A stretch of 30,649 nt of DNA from an uncultured bacterium (GTDB lineage: Bacteria > Actinomycetota > Coriobacteriia > Coriobacteriales > Coriobacteriaceae). Shown piece by piece: positions 1-8,000 of this stretch; position 1 is the stretch's first letter; each line of letters begins with the position of its first letter. The stretch is taken from positions 1-30,649 of the forward strand of contig CAJMMX010000024.1 in assembly GCA_905214615.1 (NCBI GenBank). Direction: 5' to 3'. A program made the position numbers and the translations under genes. Below the pieces are notes generated by a model. The model was not told the origin of the DNA. It searched no databases and saw only the letters and a list, made by a program, of their open reading frames with translations.

Positions 1-100
1 TCCGCACATGTACGGATGAATGTGGGAGGTGTTCGGATAAAGTTGATAATCAAGGTTTTCTAATTCGAGACATTTAATGCTATGCGCAAGAATCAAAAAG

Positions 101-140
101 GTATATAGTCGTCTATAAACAGGTACATAGACGTCTATAT
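101..140 (+). promoter_or_regulatory. Twin palindromic operator of the sugar operon
   Basis: ATAGACGTCTAT (127-138) is a perfect 12-bp palindrome. ATAGTCGTCTAT (105-116) is the same site with one change. They are 22 bp apart, two helical turns, and lie 57-90 bp before the aldolase start. Such spacing is typical of a dimeric regulator binding cooperatively. The obvious candidate is the GntR/UTRA protein encoded at the far end of the operon (5919-6677), but that link is inferred. A -10-like TATATA overlaps the second site. Confidence 0.6.
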
Positions 141-194
141 AAGTATCTGGAACGTAAACTCAACTCGAATTGCCGTAACCCGGTTGGAGGAATC

Positions 195-1037
195 ATGGCA
201 GTTGTAACTTCGACTGAGCTGATCCAGATTGCACGCAAGAACGGATGGCTCCTTCCCGCATATAACACGACCAATATGGAGATGACCCTGGGTATCTTGG
301 ACGGATTGCAGAAGGCCGGCATGCCGGGCATCCTCCAGATCGCCCCTACCAACGTTAGGCTTTCCGATTACGGCATGATCGCCTCTATCGTTAAACGCGC
401 GGCGGAGGACTATATCGTTCCCACGTGTCTGCATCTTGACCACGGCAAGACGCTCGAGGATGTTCGACAGGCGGTTCAGGCCGGCTTTACCTCCGTTATG
501 ATCGACGGTGCCGCGTTGCCCTTTGAGGAGAACATTCGCTTCTCGCGCCAGGCAGTTGACTACTGCCATTGCTACGGCGTGCCCGTTGAGGCTGAGCTCG
601 GTGCCATCAAGGGCAAAGAAGACGATCATGTTTCCGAGGCGGATCTTAAGACCGACCCCGATCAGGTTTGCGAGTTTGTGGAGCGCACGGGCTGCGACCT
701 GTTGGCCGTGTCTATCGGCAACGTTCACGGCCTTGAGGATACGCCGCGCATCGATTTGCCGCTGCTTGAGAAGCTTGCCGAGGTGTCTCCGTGTCCCCTC
801 GTTCTTCATGGTGGCTCGGGCATTCCCTATGAGACCATCCACGCTATGCAGCCACACAAGATGTCCAAGATCAACATCGCAAGCGACCTGCGCAAGGCCT
901 ACATCACGACGGTTGGCAAGGCGTACGAGGCAAACAACAACGAGCATAATCTCGCCAAGGTACTGATTGATACACGTAAGGCAGTTGCGGACGTTGCTTA
1001 CAAGACGACGCACGCCATCAACGGCATCGCTGAGTAG
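195..1037 (+). CDS. Class II ketose-bisphosphate aldolase (FbaA/GatY/KbaY family)
   Basis: A 280-aa zinc-dependent class II aldolase, expected to cleave a ketose 1-phosphate or 1,6-bisphosphate into dihydroxyacetone phosphate and an aldehyde. Visible motifs are HLDHGK (H80, D82 and H83: catalytic Asp and a zinc ligand), EAELG (132-136), GNVHG (H178, zinc ligand), HGGSG (H205, zinc ligand, and phosphate loop) and NIASD (227-231), where relatives usually have NIDTD. Length is normal for the family. The ATG follows a good TTGGAGG ribosome site. It is the first gene of the operon, downstream of the twin operator, with an FGGY kinase next and the sorbitol-type PTS after that. Family assignment is secure; the choice between fructose-, tagatose- and other ketose-bisphosphates cannot be made from sequence. 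Confidence 0.9.
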   Translation: MAVVTSTELIQIARKNGWLLPAYNTTNMEMTLGILDGLQKAGMPGILQIAPTNVRLSDYGMIASIVKRAAEDYIVPTCLHLDHGKTLEDVRQAVQAGFTSVMIDGAALPFEENIRFSRQAVDYCHCYGVPVEAELGAIKGKEDDHVSEADLKTDPDQVCEFVERTGCDLLAVSIGNVHGLEDTPRIDLPLLEKLAEVSPCPLVLHGGSGIPYETIHAMQPHKMSKINIASDLRKAYITTVGKAYEANNNEHNLAKVLIDTRKAVADVAYKTTHAINGIAE

Positions 1038-1067
1038 CGCGGAATTACGAACATGGATGAGGCGATA

Positions 1068-2543
1068 ATGGGTGCGCTCTACCTTGGTGTCGATGTGGGC
1101 ACGTCATCGGTGAAGCTCACGTGCATTGATGAAGGCGGAAAAGTTGTCGCGACTGCGAGCGAGGCTTACGAGTGCTCTGAGCCTCATCCCGGTTGGCGGG
1201 AGATCAATCCCGAGACATGGTGGATCGCCATTTGCTCTGCATGCTCCCTGCTTGGAGAGAAAGTTGACCTGTCTCTAATAAAAGGCGTTGGTGCTACCGG
1301 GCAGATGCACACGACGGTCTTGATCGATGCCGATGGGGTGCCAACGTGTCCCGCCATAATGTGGAACGACCAGCGCACGATTGACGCTGTCTTTACCGAG
1401 AAGCAGTGGGCTCTGTCTGCGGGCTATCCTAGGGTCGCCAGCTTTCTTTCGACTGGGGTTCCGGCGATTAGCCTTGCATGGATAGCTAAGAATAATCCTG
1501 AGGGCCTTTCAAAGAGCGAAGTGTTTCTTTCGGTTTCAGATTGGATTGCTCTCAAGTTTGGCGGGCGTGCTGGTACGGACTATTGCGGGGCTTCGACAAC
1601 AGGGCTCTACGATAACGAGAGGCAAGCTTGGATCGGTGAGGTCTGCGAGCATTTTGGAATCCCCGAGTCGTTGCTTCCCGTTGTCGAGCCTTCTGATGCC
1701 GTAATTGGGGCCGTGGTTGAGAGAGCTTCAAGCGAGACGGGAATTCCCGCAGGTGCCATGATCGTGAGGGGAACGGGCGACAATCCCGCGGCAGCGATCT
1801 GCACGGGATGCCTTTTGGAGGGCGTCCCCACCATCTCACTTGGAACAAGCGGCGTGCTGATGTATTCATCTGAGGGAGTTGACCTTCCGGCTGTTGGCAA
1901 GCCCGTGTTGTTCAAGTGGGGAAATACCCTTAAGACCCAAATTCAGCTGAGTATCAGATCGTGCGGCGGTGCCAAGGAATGGTGGTACGGGCAGATTCTA
2001 AGCAGTGAGTCCTACGATTTGGAGGACAAGGCCGTCGAGGACCCCTTCTACGACATGAGGGATCTCATGTTCTACCCCCATCTATCGGGAGAAAAAGTCC
2101 TGCACGGTTGCCCGTCGGTACGCGGTGCCTTTCTGGGGCTTGATCTTGACACGACTCGTTCCGAGCTCGAAAGGGCTCTGATGGAGGGCACGGCGTATGC
2201 CTTAAGGGAGCTCAAGGAGTCCGTGGACCATTCGGAAGAGTGGCGCAGCATCAGGCTCGTTGGAGGAGGGGCCAAGAACGATTTTTGGGCGCAAACGCTC
2301 TCCAACGTGTTGGGGGTCGATATGGTGCGGATGGAATCCTCCGGTGCCGGTCAGGGCGCGGCGCTGCTGGCTCTCTCGGCTTCTTGCGGCCAAGACTTGA
2401 CGGCGGTTGCCGCAGGGGTCTGCAGAAAACTCGATTCCATTGAAAAAAACGACAGGGCCCATGAGCTCTACGACGCGCGTTTTAGCAGGTATATGCGTAT
2501 ATTCGAGGCACTCCAAATTATCTATGAGCTAAATAGCGCGTAG
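1068..2543 (+). CDS. FGGY-family sugar kinase (xylulokinase-like)
   Basis: About 491 aa, an ATP-dependent kinase of the FGGY family, closest in motifs to xylulokinase. It starts with the phosphate-1 motif LGVDVGTSSVK, has the QMH motif that contacts ketose in XylB, then MWNDQR, the GTGDNPAA motif with the catalytic Asp, and the adenosine motif SLGTSGVL. LVGGGAKNDFW lies near the C-terminus. I prefer the ATG at 1068 because GATGAGG lies 5 bp upstream and family members begin only a few residues before the first motif; the in-frame ATG at 1053 is the alternative. It lies just downstream of the aldolase and is surely co-transcribed. By eye its codon use is less biased than that of the PTS genes. 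FGGY kinases usually act on unphosphorylated sugar, which fits poorly with a PTS, so the pathway order is unclear. Confidence 0.88.
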   Translation: MGALYLGVDVGTSSVKLTCIDEGGKVVATASEAYECSEPHPGWREINPETWWIAICSACSLLGEKVDLSLIKGVGATGQMHTTVLIDADGVPTCPAIMWNDQRTIDAVFTEKQWALSAGYPRVASFLSTGVPAISLAWIAKNNPEGLSKSEVFLSVSDWIALKFGGRAGTDYCGASTTGLYDNERQAWIGEVCEHFGIPESLLPVVEPSDAVIGAVVERASSETGIPAGAMIVRGTGDNPAAAICTGCLLEGVPTISLGTSGVLMYSSEGVDLPAVGKPVLFKWGNTLKTQIQLSIRSCGGAKEWWYGQILSSESYDLEDKAVEDPFYDMRDLMFYPHLSGEKVLHGCPSVRGAFLGLDLDTTRSELERALMEGTAYALRELKESVDHSEEWRSIRLVGGGAKNDFWAQTLSNVLGVDMVRMESSGAGQGAALLALSASCGQDLTAVAAGVCRKLDSIEKNDRAHELYDARFSRYMRIFEALQIIYELNSA

Positions 2544-2726
2544 CCGTTTGTCTTGTAAAATCTACCGTTCACCGAAAGGAATGCGAGAAGGCAACTCGAA
2601 TAGCGGTCCCTTTGTAAGATATAGACAACCGTAGACAACCATGAGCGTATATGGCCGATTGAAAAGGAGGAGGGGGCGCTCAGGTAGAACGATAGAAGTA
2701 ACGAACATTAACTTAGGAGAATGAAA
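2544..2726 (+). promoter_or_regulatory. Intra-operon gap with tandem TAGACAACC
   Basis: A 180-bp gap separates the kinase from the PTS genes and holds no gene. It contains a tandem direct repeat of TAGACAACC (2622-2630 and 2632-2640), a purine-rich run near 2661-2675, and the AGGAG that serves the IIC gene. The repeat resembles half-sites of HutC-type GntR operators. A second promoter for the PTS genes is plausible but not shown. Confidence 0.3.
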
Positions 2727-3272
2727 ATGGGAGCAGTAAACGATTTCCTTATCTTCCTTGCGGAGGGCTTTACCGGCCTGTTTAATGCGGCTGGTGATCA
2801 GTTTGCCTCGTTTATTACGGGCATGATCCCCATGCTGATCTGCCTGATCCTTACGATCAAGGCAGTCATCCAGCTGATCGGCGAGGAGCGCGTCTATGGG
2901 TTCATGAAGAAGTGCACCAAGTATGCAGTTCTCCGCTATACCCTCATCCCGTTCCTTTGCACTTTCTTCCTCTGCAATCCGATGGCATACACCTTTGGTG
3001 TGTTTGTCGAGGAGGACTACAAGCCCGCATTCTACGATGCGGTCGTGTCCATGATGCACCCCATCGTTGGCCTTTTCCCGCACGCTAACTCTTCCGAGCT
3101 CTTTGTTTGGCTTGGTATCTCGGCCGGCTACGAGGCACTGGGAAAGAACTCCTCCGAGCTTGCTATCCGCTTCCTCATTGTTGGTCTAATCGTCTGCCTG
3201 ATCAAGGGCATTGTCACCGAGAAGCTGTACCTCATCATGAAGAAGCGCAACGAAGCTAAGCTTGCCGCCTAG
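2727..3272 (+). CDS. srlA: PTS glucitol/sorbitol-type IIC component
   Basis: About 181 aa, the membrane IIC subunit of a sorbitol-family phosphotransferase system, which with the IIB/IIC2 protein forms the sugar channel. It is co-linear with E. coli SrlA: SFITGMIPMLI in the first hydrophobic segment, CNPMAYTFG in the middle, then YKPAFYDA, GLFPHANSSELFVWLGIS and a final hydrophobic helix with a lysine-rich tail. I prefer ATG 2727 because AGGAG at 2715-2719 is 7 bp upstream of it but only 1 bp from the in-frame ATG at 2721. It is followed 29 bp later by the IIB gene with its own ribosome site. Family assignment is strong; sorbitol as substrate is only inferred from homology. Confidence 0.9.
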   Translation: MGAVNDFLIFLAEGFTGLFNAAGDQFASFITGMIPMLICLILTIKAVIQLIGEERVYGFMKKCTKYAVLRYTLIPFLCTFFLCNPMAYTFGVFVEEDYKPAFYDAVVSMMHPIVGLFPHANSSELFVWLGISAGYEALGKNSSELAIRFLIVGLIVCLIKGIVTEKLYLIMKKRNEAKLAA

Positions 3273-3301
3273 TAGTTCAGCGCAAAAGGAGAGTCTAAAT
3301 C

Positions 3302-4321
3302 ATGAGTGAATTCAAAAGCGTAAAGGCGTCCCACGGCGGCAACGGTTGGGGCGGTCCCCTCATCATTACCCCCACGGCCGAGAAGCCTTATGTTCTGAGC
3401 GTGACCCTGGGTGGCATCAGCCCGGTCGCCCTTCGCATTGCGGAGCTTACCGGCGCCGAGGCGCACGACCAGTTTAAGGACCCGATCGAGACCGATCAGG
3501 CATGCGCCGTTGTCATCGACTGCGCCGGCGTTGCTCGCTGCGGCACCTATCCCAAGATGGGCCTTAAGACGCTGAACATCAAGCCCGGTTCTCCGTCTGG
3601 TCCTCTGGCCCAGTTCATCACCGAGGATCTCTTTGCATCTGACGTCAATCCCGATTGCATCGTCCTTGCCGATGCGGCCGATGTTCCCGCTGAGCCGGTA
3701 AAGGCCGAGAAGGCACACGAGGAGACGACGAAGGAAAACGTCCACGCCAAGATCGCCGAGGGACGTGCCGAGCTCGCATCCAAGGAGTCTAACGGCTTCA
3801 TGGACGTTGTCTCCAAGATCGGCACCGGTGTCGGCCGCGTTATCAGCATCATCTACCAGGCAGCGCGCGATACCGTGAACGATGTTATCCGCAACATCAT
3901 CCCCTTCATGGCGTTCGTCTCGGTTCTGATCGGCATCATCAACTACACCGGCTTCGCAAACGTTCTCGCTGGCGTCCTTACGCCTCTCGCGGGCTCGCTG
4001 CCCGGCATGCTGGCGATCGGCATGTTCTGCTCGATTCCGTTCCTCTCGCCGTTGATCTGCCCGGGTGCAATCATCGCCTCCGTGCTTTCCGTCCTCGTTG
4101 GCAACCAGATCGCCAACGGCACGATTCCTGCCAACTTTGCCCTTCCCGGCTTCTTTGCTGTCAATTGCCAGGTTGGTTCCGATTTTGCCCCCGTTGGCAT
4201 GACCCTCATGGAGGCAAAGCCCGAGACGATCGAGATCGGTTACCCTGCGTTCCTGTTTGGTAAGCTGATCACTACCCCGATCCAGATTGTTCTTGCCTAC
4301 GTACTGTCCTTCGGCCTGTAA
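3302..4321 (+). CDS. srlE: PTS glucitol/sorbitol-type IIB/IIC2 component
   Basis: A 339-aa sorbitol-family PTS subunit with a cytoplasmic IIB domain followed by membrane segments. The N-terminus shows GWGGPLIITP, SVTLGGISPVA and VVIDCAGVARCGTYP; the phospho-acceptor cysteine should be C74 or C80 in this stretch. FITEDLF follows. Residues about 105-170 form a charged linker rich in Ala, Glu and Lys. From about residue 195 the chain is hydrophobic (IIPFMAFVSVLIGIINY, SIPFLSPLICPGAIIAS, GFFAVNCQVGSDFAPVGM). AAAGGAGAG precedes the ATG. It relays phosphate from the IIA protein encoded at 4755 to the incoming sugar. Length matches E. coli SrlE. Confidence 0.92.
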   Translation: MSEFKSVKASHGGNGWGGPLIITPTAEKPYVLSVTLGGISPVALRIAELTGAEAHDQFKDPIETDQACAVVIDCAGVARCGTYPKMGLKTLNIKPGSPSGPLAQFITEDLFASDVNPDCIVLADAADVPAEPVKAEKAHEETTKENVHAKIAEGRAELASKESNGFMDVVSKIGTGVGRVISIIYQAARDTVNDVIRNIIPFMAFVSVLIGIINYTGFANVLAGVLTPLAGSLPGMLAIGMFCSIPFLSPLICPGAIIASVLSVLVGNQIANGTIPANFALPGFFAVNCQVGSDFAPVGMTLMEAKPETIEIGYPAFLFGKLITTPIQIVLAYVLSFGL

Positions 4322-4351
4322 ACTGAATGCTTTGAGAGGGAAAGGCCTGCT

Positions 4352-4735
4352 ATGCTCAACGCGCTCATTACAATAGCCTTCTTTATCCTTGTGTGGCTTG
4401 CTGGGACATTTACCCAGTATCGCTATTGGAGGAAGGTTCGCATCCTTATCCATGAGCACGCTCGTGATCATGAGGGATACTTGGGCACGGGTATGTGCAA
4501 GGTTAGCTTTAGCCGAAAAGCGTTTGTGATGATTCTGACGGATCATGACGGCGTGATTACCGGTTGCTATGAGCTCAAGGGCCTCTCCCTCAAACCGGAG
4601 TTTTCGGAGATGGGCGAGATGCTGGGGCTGAATATCGAAACGGCTCTGGACCATTTGGCCAACGAAAGCTATCACGATGCTTTTGCCCAGGCTATTCGTG
4701 TTATTGACAGGTCGATGACTGCGTCTGCAGCGTAA
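4352..4735 (+). CDS. gutM: GutM-family operon activator/accessory protein
   Basis: A 127-aa protein of the GutM family, named for the glucitol operon activator of E. coli. Residues 3-22 form an N-terminal hydrophobic helix (NALITIAFFILVWLAG), so it is probably membrane-anchored. The rest is a small soluble domain with GTGMCKVSFSRKAFVMILTD and GCYELKGLSL. It sits between the IIB and IIA genes, 30 bp after one and 19 bp before the other. In E. coli GutM acts alongside the DeoR-type repressor SrlR; here the only regulator in the locus is a GntR protein. The assignment rests on the N-terminal pattern, size and position. Confidence 0.8.
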   Translation: MLNALITIAFFILVWLAGTFTQYRYWRKVRILIHEHARDHEGYLGTGMCKVSFSRKAFVMILTDHDGVITGCYELKGLSLKPEFSEMGEMLGLNIETALDHLANESYHDAFAQAIRVIDRSMTASAA

Positions 4736-4754
4736 CTAAGATAGGAGAAATCAA

Positions 4755-5108
4755 ATGTACAAGGTTACGGTCACTGAGATTGGCTCGTTTGTTGAGGAAC
4801 TTCTCAACGAGAAGATGGTGGTCTTGTTTGGCCCGACTGCTCCTGCGGAGTTGCGTGACATTTGCGTCGTTCACGATGGGGTCCCCACGGAGAATAGCGT
4901 GCTCGTCGAGGGCGGCACTATCTCTATCGGCGACCAGGTCTACACGATTAAGGAGTTTGGTGAGGCCGCAAATGAGAACATGGGAGGACTCGGTCATCTG
5001 ACCATTGCGTTCGATGGTGAGCGAGAGCTGCTTCCCGGAACTGTTCTCGTGGCGCCCAGCACGCTTCCCAAACTGGAGGCCGGCATTGAGATCAGCTTTA
5101 ATAGCTAA
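4755..5108 (+). CDS. srlB: PTS glucitol/sorbitol-type IIA component
   Basis: A 117-aa cytoplasmic IIA protein of the sorbitol family, which takes phosphate from HPr and passes it to the IIB domain. The expected phospho-histidine is H40 in RDICVVHDG, aligning with the histidine-containing stretch of E. coli SrlB. It continues with TISIGDQVYTIKEFG, LGHLTIAFDG and ELLPGTVLV, all typical of the family. A GATAGGAGA ribosome site lies just upstream. With the genes at 2727 and 3302 it completes the PTS; HPr and enzyme I must come from elsewhere. Confidence 0.9.
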   Translation: MYKVTVTEIGSFVEELLNEKMVVLFGPTAPAELRDICVVHDGVPTENSVLVEGGTISIGDQVYTIKEFGEAANENMGGLGHLTIAFDGERELLPGTVLVAPSTLPKLEAGIEISFNS

Positions 5109-5156
5109 CTCGCTCGGTTTGGCAGGCCATGTATTAGTCGGAAAGGACGTGTTCCC

Positions 5157-5831
5157 TTGAAACGTTCCGATTTAAAACTGCCACTTTTTACGGTCAGTCC
5201 TAAGACCTATCTGCTTGGCGACGATTCGATCGCAGCGGCCCACCTTACGGATGAGATTGCAAAAGGGCGAAATCATTCGATTTTCTGGACCGCCCCCGTT
5301 CCTGAGCTCTGCGCGGTTGCAAAGGATCTGAAATTTGCAATTCCAACGGCGCAGCACGCCGATCTCATCGGCGATGGAAAGGGAATGGGACTGACGCCTC
5401 TTGAGTCGCTTAAGAGCGCGGGAGTTCGAGCTGTCTTTCTTAATCACACGGCACACCCCCTGGCCGTTGACAAGCTGGCGGCAACGATTGATCGCGCTCG
5501 TGAGCTTGAGATTCTAACCATTGTTGCGGCCGATAGTGTCACCGAATCCAAGGCGGTTGCAGCAATGAACCCGGATGTGATTCTTTGCGAGCCGAGCAGC
5601 CTGGTGGGTACGGGTCATACAAGCGGTGATGATTACATCGCAGAGACCATTGCCGCCGTTCGGTCCATTAATCCCGACATCGTTATCATGGAGGGGGCGG
5701 GAATCAGGTGTGGAGACGATGTTCGTCGCCTGATCGGGCTTGGCGCGCAGGGTACCGGCATTTCGAGCGCCCTGGCGATTACGGATGACAGGACGGCGTT
5801 GCTTACAGAGCTGTTTGACGCGCTGGACTAA
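5157..5831 (+). CDS. Triosephosphate isomerase-like protein, archaeal short type, altered active-site loop
   Basis: A 224-aa TIM-barrel protein resembling the short archaeal triosephosphate isomerases. The TTG start follows GGAAAGGA. The catalytic set is present: K16 in SPKTY, H97 in FLNHTAHP and E145 in CEPSSLVGTG; AQHAD, GAGIRCGDDV and GAQGTGISSA match other TIM positions. The odd point is residues 96-101, NHTAHP, where true isomerases have NHSERR or GHSERR; the Ser-Glu-Arg-Arg run is lost. Related isomerases act on tetrulose phosphates, for example in erythritol catabolism, so a non-triose substrate is possible. As last gene of the operon it would process an aldolase or kinase product. Confidence 0.8.
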   Translation: MKRSDLKLPLFTVSPKTYLLGDDSIAAAHLTDEIAKGRNHSIFWTAPVPELCAVAKDLKFAIPTAQHADLIGDGKGMGLTPLESLKSAGVRAVFLNHTAHPLAVDKLAATIDRARELEILTIVAADSVTESKAVAAMNPDVILCEPSSLVGTGHTSGDDYIAETIAAVRSINPDIVIMEGAGIRCGDDVRRLIGLGAQGTGISSALAITDDRTALLTELFDALD

Positions 5832-5842
5832 ATCCGCTTACT

Positions 5843-5878
5843 AAGAAGGCGAACCCACGGGTTCGCCTTCTTGCGTTT
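5843..5878. terminator. Bidirectional rho-independent terminator
   Basis: A near-perfect hairpin with arms AAGAAGGCGAACCC (5843-5856) and GGGTTCGCCTTCTT (5859-5872), followed by TGCGTTTTG. It closes the sugar operon on the plus strand. The symmetric A-rich and T-rich flanks let it serve the convergent GntR gene as well. Confidence 0.85.
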
Positions 5879-5918
5879 TGGAATCTTGTTGGGAGCAACG
5901 CTGTCGCGCCCAAGAGGT

Positions 5919-6677
5919 TTAATGGCGGCGCTGAAAAACGGTGCCAAGTTGAAATCTGCTGGATTTAAGCCACACGCGCGCATATTCAATTGCGGAGTCA
6001 TTGTCCAGGTAGACTGTTTGAAGCTGCTGAAGAAGTGGGGATTGCGTAGAGAGACCGAGCGCATTCGCGCGTTGGGTGTCTGCGAGCTTTGCCACAAAGG
6101 AGGTCTTCGAGTATTCGATCTGGTGGCCAGAGAGCCGCTCGATAATCGCAAAAAGGCCCTCGTTGACAAAGTCGGCCGTCTCTATGCCTGGGACAAGCGC
6201 CATGTTGATGTTATTCTCGATAAACATGACGGGCTCGCCCTCAACGCTGCGTACGCGCTCAAGATGGAGATAATTGGAGCCTTCGGCAATGCCGAGGTGC
6301 TTGGAGATGTCTTCATCGCATTTGCAAACTTTGCAATCGAGAATGCTGGTTTCGAAAGAAAGGCCCTGCTCGCTTAAAGACTCGGAGAAAGAGATAAGGC
6401 CTTCAGTAAGGGGGAAAGAGATGTCTTTGGACTTAACGTAAGTTCCCTTTCCCTGAATTTGCTCAAGTAGACCCTCATCAACAAGCTTTGAAATGGCCTT
6501 TTTGATGCTGCCGCGGCTAACGCCGAGCGTGCTCATAAGGTCGACCTCCGACGGGATTTTGGATGCCTCTTCCCAAGCTCCCGAGGCGATGTTCTCGCGC
6601 AGATATTCGACCACTTGCATATAGATGGGGGTGGCACAGTCCTTTTTAATAAATGAGTCGTTGACGCGATTGGTCAC
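5919..6677 (-). CDS. GntR-family transcriptional regulator (HutC/UTRA type)
   Basis: A 252-aa regulator. Residues 15-80 form the winged helix (PIYMQVVEYLRENIASG, IPSEVDLMSTLGVSRGSI, LVDEGLLEQIQGKGTYV). The remainder is a UTRA effector domain (HLERVRSVEGEPVMFIENNI, SAIEYARVW). UTRA domains commonly bind phosphosugars or related metabolites. AGGAGA lies upstream of the ATG. It is convergent with the sugar operon and is the only local regulator for it, so it is the best candidate to bind the twin palindrome at 105-138. No matching palindrome was seen at its own promoter (6678-6780), so autoregulation is not evident. Confidence 0.88.
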   Translation of the reverse strand: MTNRVNDSFIKKDCATPIYMQVVEYLRENIASGAWEEASKIPSEVDLMSTLGVSRGSIKKAISKLVDEGLLEQIQGKGTYVKSKDISFPLTEGLISFSESLSEQGLSFETSILDCKVCKCDEDISKHLGIAEGSNYLHLERVRSVEGEPVMFIENNINMALVPGIETADFVNEGLFAIIERLSGHQIEYSKTSFVAKLADTQRANALGLSTQSPLLQQLQTVYLDNDSAIEYARVWLKSSRFQLGTVFQRRH

Positions 6678-6897
6678 AGTATCTCCTGATTACTTTGAAG
6701 CAAAATTGCCTTTATTTTACGTTGTTCTGCAGCGTTAACTTATTGAGATTGTAATTGCAAAGAATAAATTACGTATTTAGTGTGCGGCTTCTGCTGCCTT
6801 GGGCGCCTGTTCGAAATCAGCGACTTTGGCGCGATGCTGTAGGGGATAGAGGCCGTGCGGAGTCTATTCGGTTCAGGATGCGGCATTGCCGTTGTCG

Positions 6898-6928
6898 AAA
6901 AAAGCACCAAGGGGCCGTCCCTCGGTGG
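6898..6928 (-). terminator. Terminator of the nuclease gene
   Basis: On the minus strand CACCGAGGG pairs with CCCTTGGTG, nine pairs including one G-U, followed by CTTTTTTC. It lies about 30 bp past the nuclease stop codon. The rest of 6678-6897 holds the GntR promoter region and nothing else I recognise. Confidence 0.65.
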
Positions 6929-6956
6929 TGGTTTTGCCTTGGGTTATGGATTGTGG

Positions 6957-7940
6957 TTAGTCCCCGTTGGCTTGGTTTTTGCCGGTGGCGTAGTCAATCT
7001 GCACATGCGGCTGCAGGTTGTAGCAGTACACGTGGAAGCACAGTGTCTTGCCGTGGTCCTCGACCGATTGCGCCTCGAGGCGGACACCGCGGCAGACGAG
7101 TTCCTCTTCGTTGTACATGGGCGTGACGCGGTAGAGCACATGGTTGCCAGTGTCGCGGATGTAGCCGAGGATCTGCTCTTCAAACGGCAGCATGCCCGTT
7201 TCGTTGAGATAGCGCGTGCCGGTGAGGAGATTCTTGCGATTGGCGTTCTCGCCGCAGAGCGACCAGGCGATGAGGTGGCAGCGGTTGTAGAGGCTTTGAC
7301 CCGGAATAAAGTCGTAGCGCTGCTGGTGCCAACCGGCAGGATGGATACGTGAGATATCGCCGCGCTTGCCTTTGCCGAGCGATTCGAGTCCCATGCAGGC
7401 GAGTGCTTTGCGGGTACGGCCCAGGCTGTCGAGCTTGGAGAACTTCTTGAAGCAGCCCTCTTCGGTGGCGCGTTCGTATTCATCGAGCGTGAACGACGGT
7501 GTGCCGAGCGGGTGCGTGCCATCAGCGCGAAGGGCGACGTAGGGGTTACCGGCATAGTCGGGAATGCTGGTGAGGTATACGCCGCGCGCGCGGCCGAGAT
7601 CGGGATTTTCGACCTCGTCGATGGGGGTGGCGGCGCTGTCGGCGGGGGCGCTATCACCGTTGCCTGCCGCATTCGATTCGGAGCCATCGCCGGCGTCTTG
7701 GCCGCCTTCGGAATCCGTGGAGCTCGCTGTTCCCGATTCGAGCCGGGCGACCAAGTCCGCCTCGTCATCGGTGCGGCTGGGGCTCTCGTTTTGCTTCTCG
7801 GCCAGGGCCGCCGCCTGCTCATCGCTTTGCGGCGACAGCAGCTTGGGCGCCCCGTCGAGCGATCCCGTAAACAGCGCAAATCCCAGCACCACGGCGGTGC
7901 CGATGGAAAGTACTTGCTTGTAGGCGGACTTGCGTGACAT
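6957..7940 (-). CDS. Secreted DNA/RNA non-specific endonuclease
   Basis: A 327-aa protein. Residues 1-27 look like a signal peptide or membrane anchor: basic start, then VLSIGTAVVLGFALFTG. Residues about 35-115 are a low-complexity linker rich in Ser, Asp, Glu, Gly and Ala. The nuclease domain spans about 145-322, with YNRCHLIAW (NRCH 219-222, H222 the probable catalytic general base), GENANRKNLLTGTRYLNE, GMLPFEE, NHVLYRVTPMY and SVEDHG. This is the pattern of streptococcal EndA-like and other extracellular DNA/RNA non-specific nucleases. A good AGGAG precedes the ATG. It stands alone with its own terminator. Plausible roles are nucleic-acid scavenging or a toxic exoenzyme; no immunity gene is visible. 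Confidence 0.87.
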   Translation of the reverse strand: MSRKSAYKQVLSIGTAVVLGFALFTGSLDGAPKLLSPQSDEQAAALAEKQNESPSRTDDEADLVARLESGTASSTDSEGGQDAGDGSESNAAGNGDSAPADSAATPIDEVENPDLGRARGVYLTSIPDYAGNPYVALRADGTHPLGTPSFTLDEYERATEEGCFKKFSKLDSLGRTRKALACMGLESLGKGKRGDISRIHPAGWHQQRYDFIPGQSLYNRCHLIAWSLCGENANRKNLLTGTRYLNETGMLPFEEQILGYIRDTGNHVLYRVTPMYNEEELVCRGVRLEAQSVEDHGKTLCFHVYCYNLQPHVQIDYATGKNQANGD

Positions 7941-8000
7941 GGGGGCTCCTGGGTAATCGGTTGCGAATCTACCAGTCTAGCAGGAGACGCCGCAGACCGT

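Noticed and set aside
1..16. Near-palindrome TCCGCACATGTACGGA at the window start
   Set aside because: Only partly symmetric and cut by the window edge, so its context cannot be judged.
135..1013. Long minus-strand frame opposite the aldolase
   Set aside because: No protein family signature or ribosome site; shadow of the aldolase gene.
3269..4675. 468-residue minus-strand frame opposite the PTS genes
   Set aside because: Antisense shadow of two clear PTS genes, of low complexity and without domain motifs.
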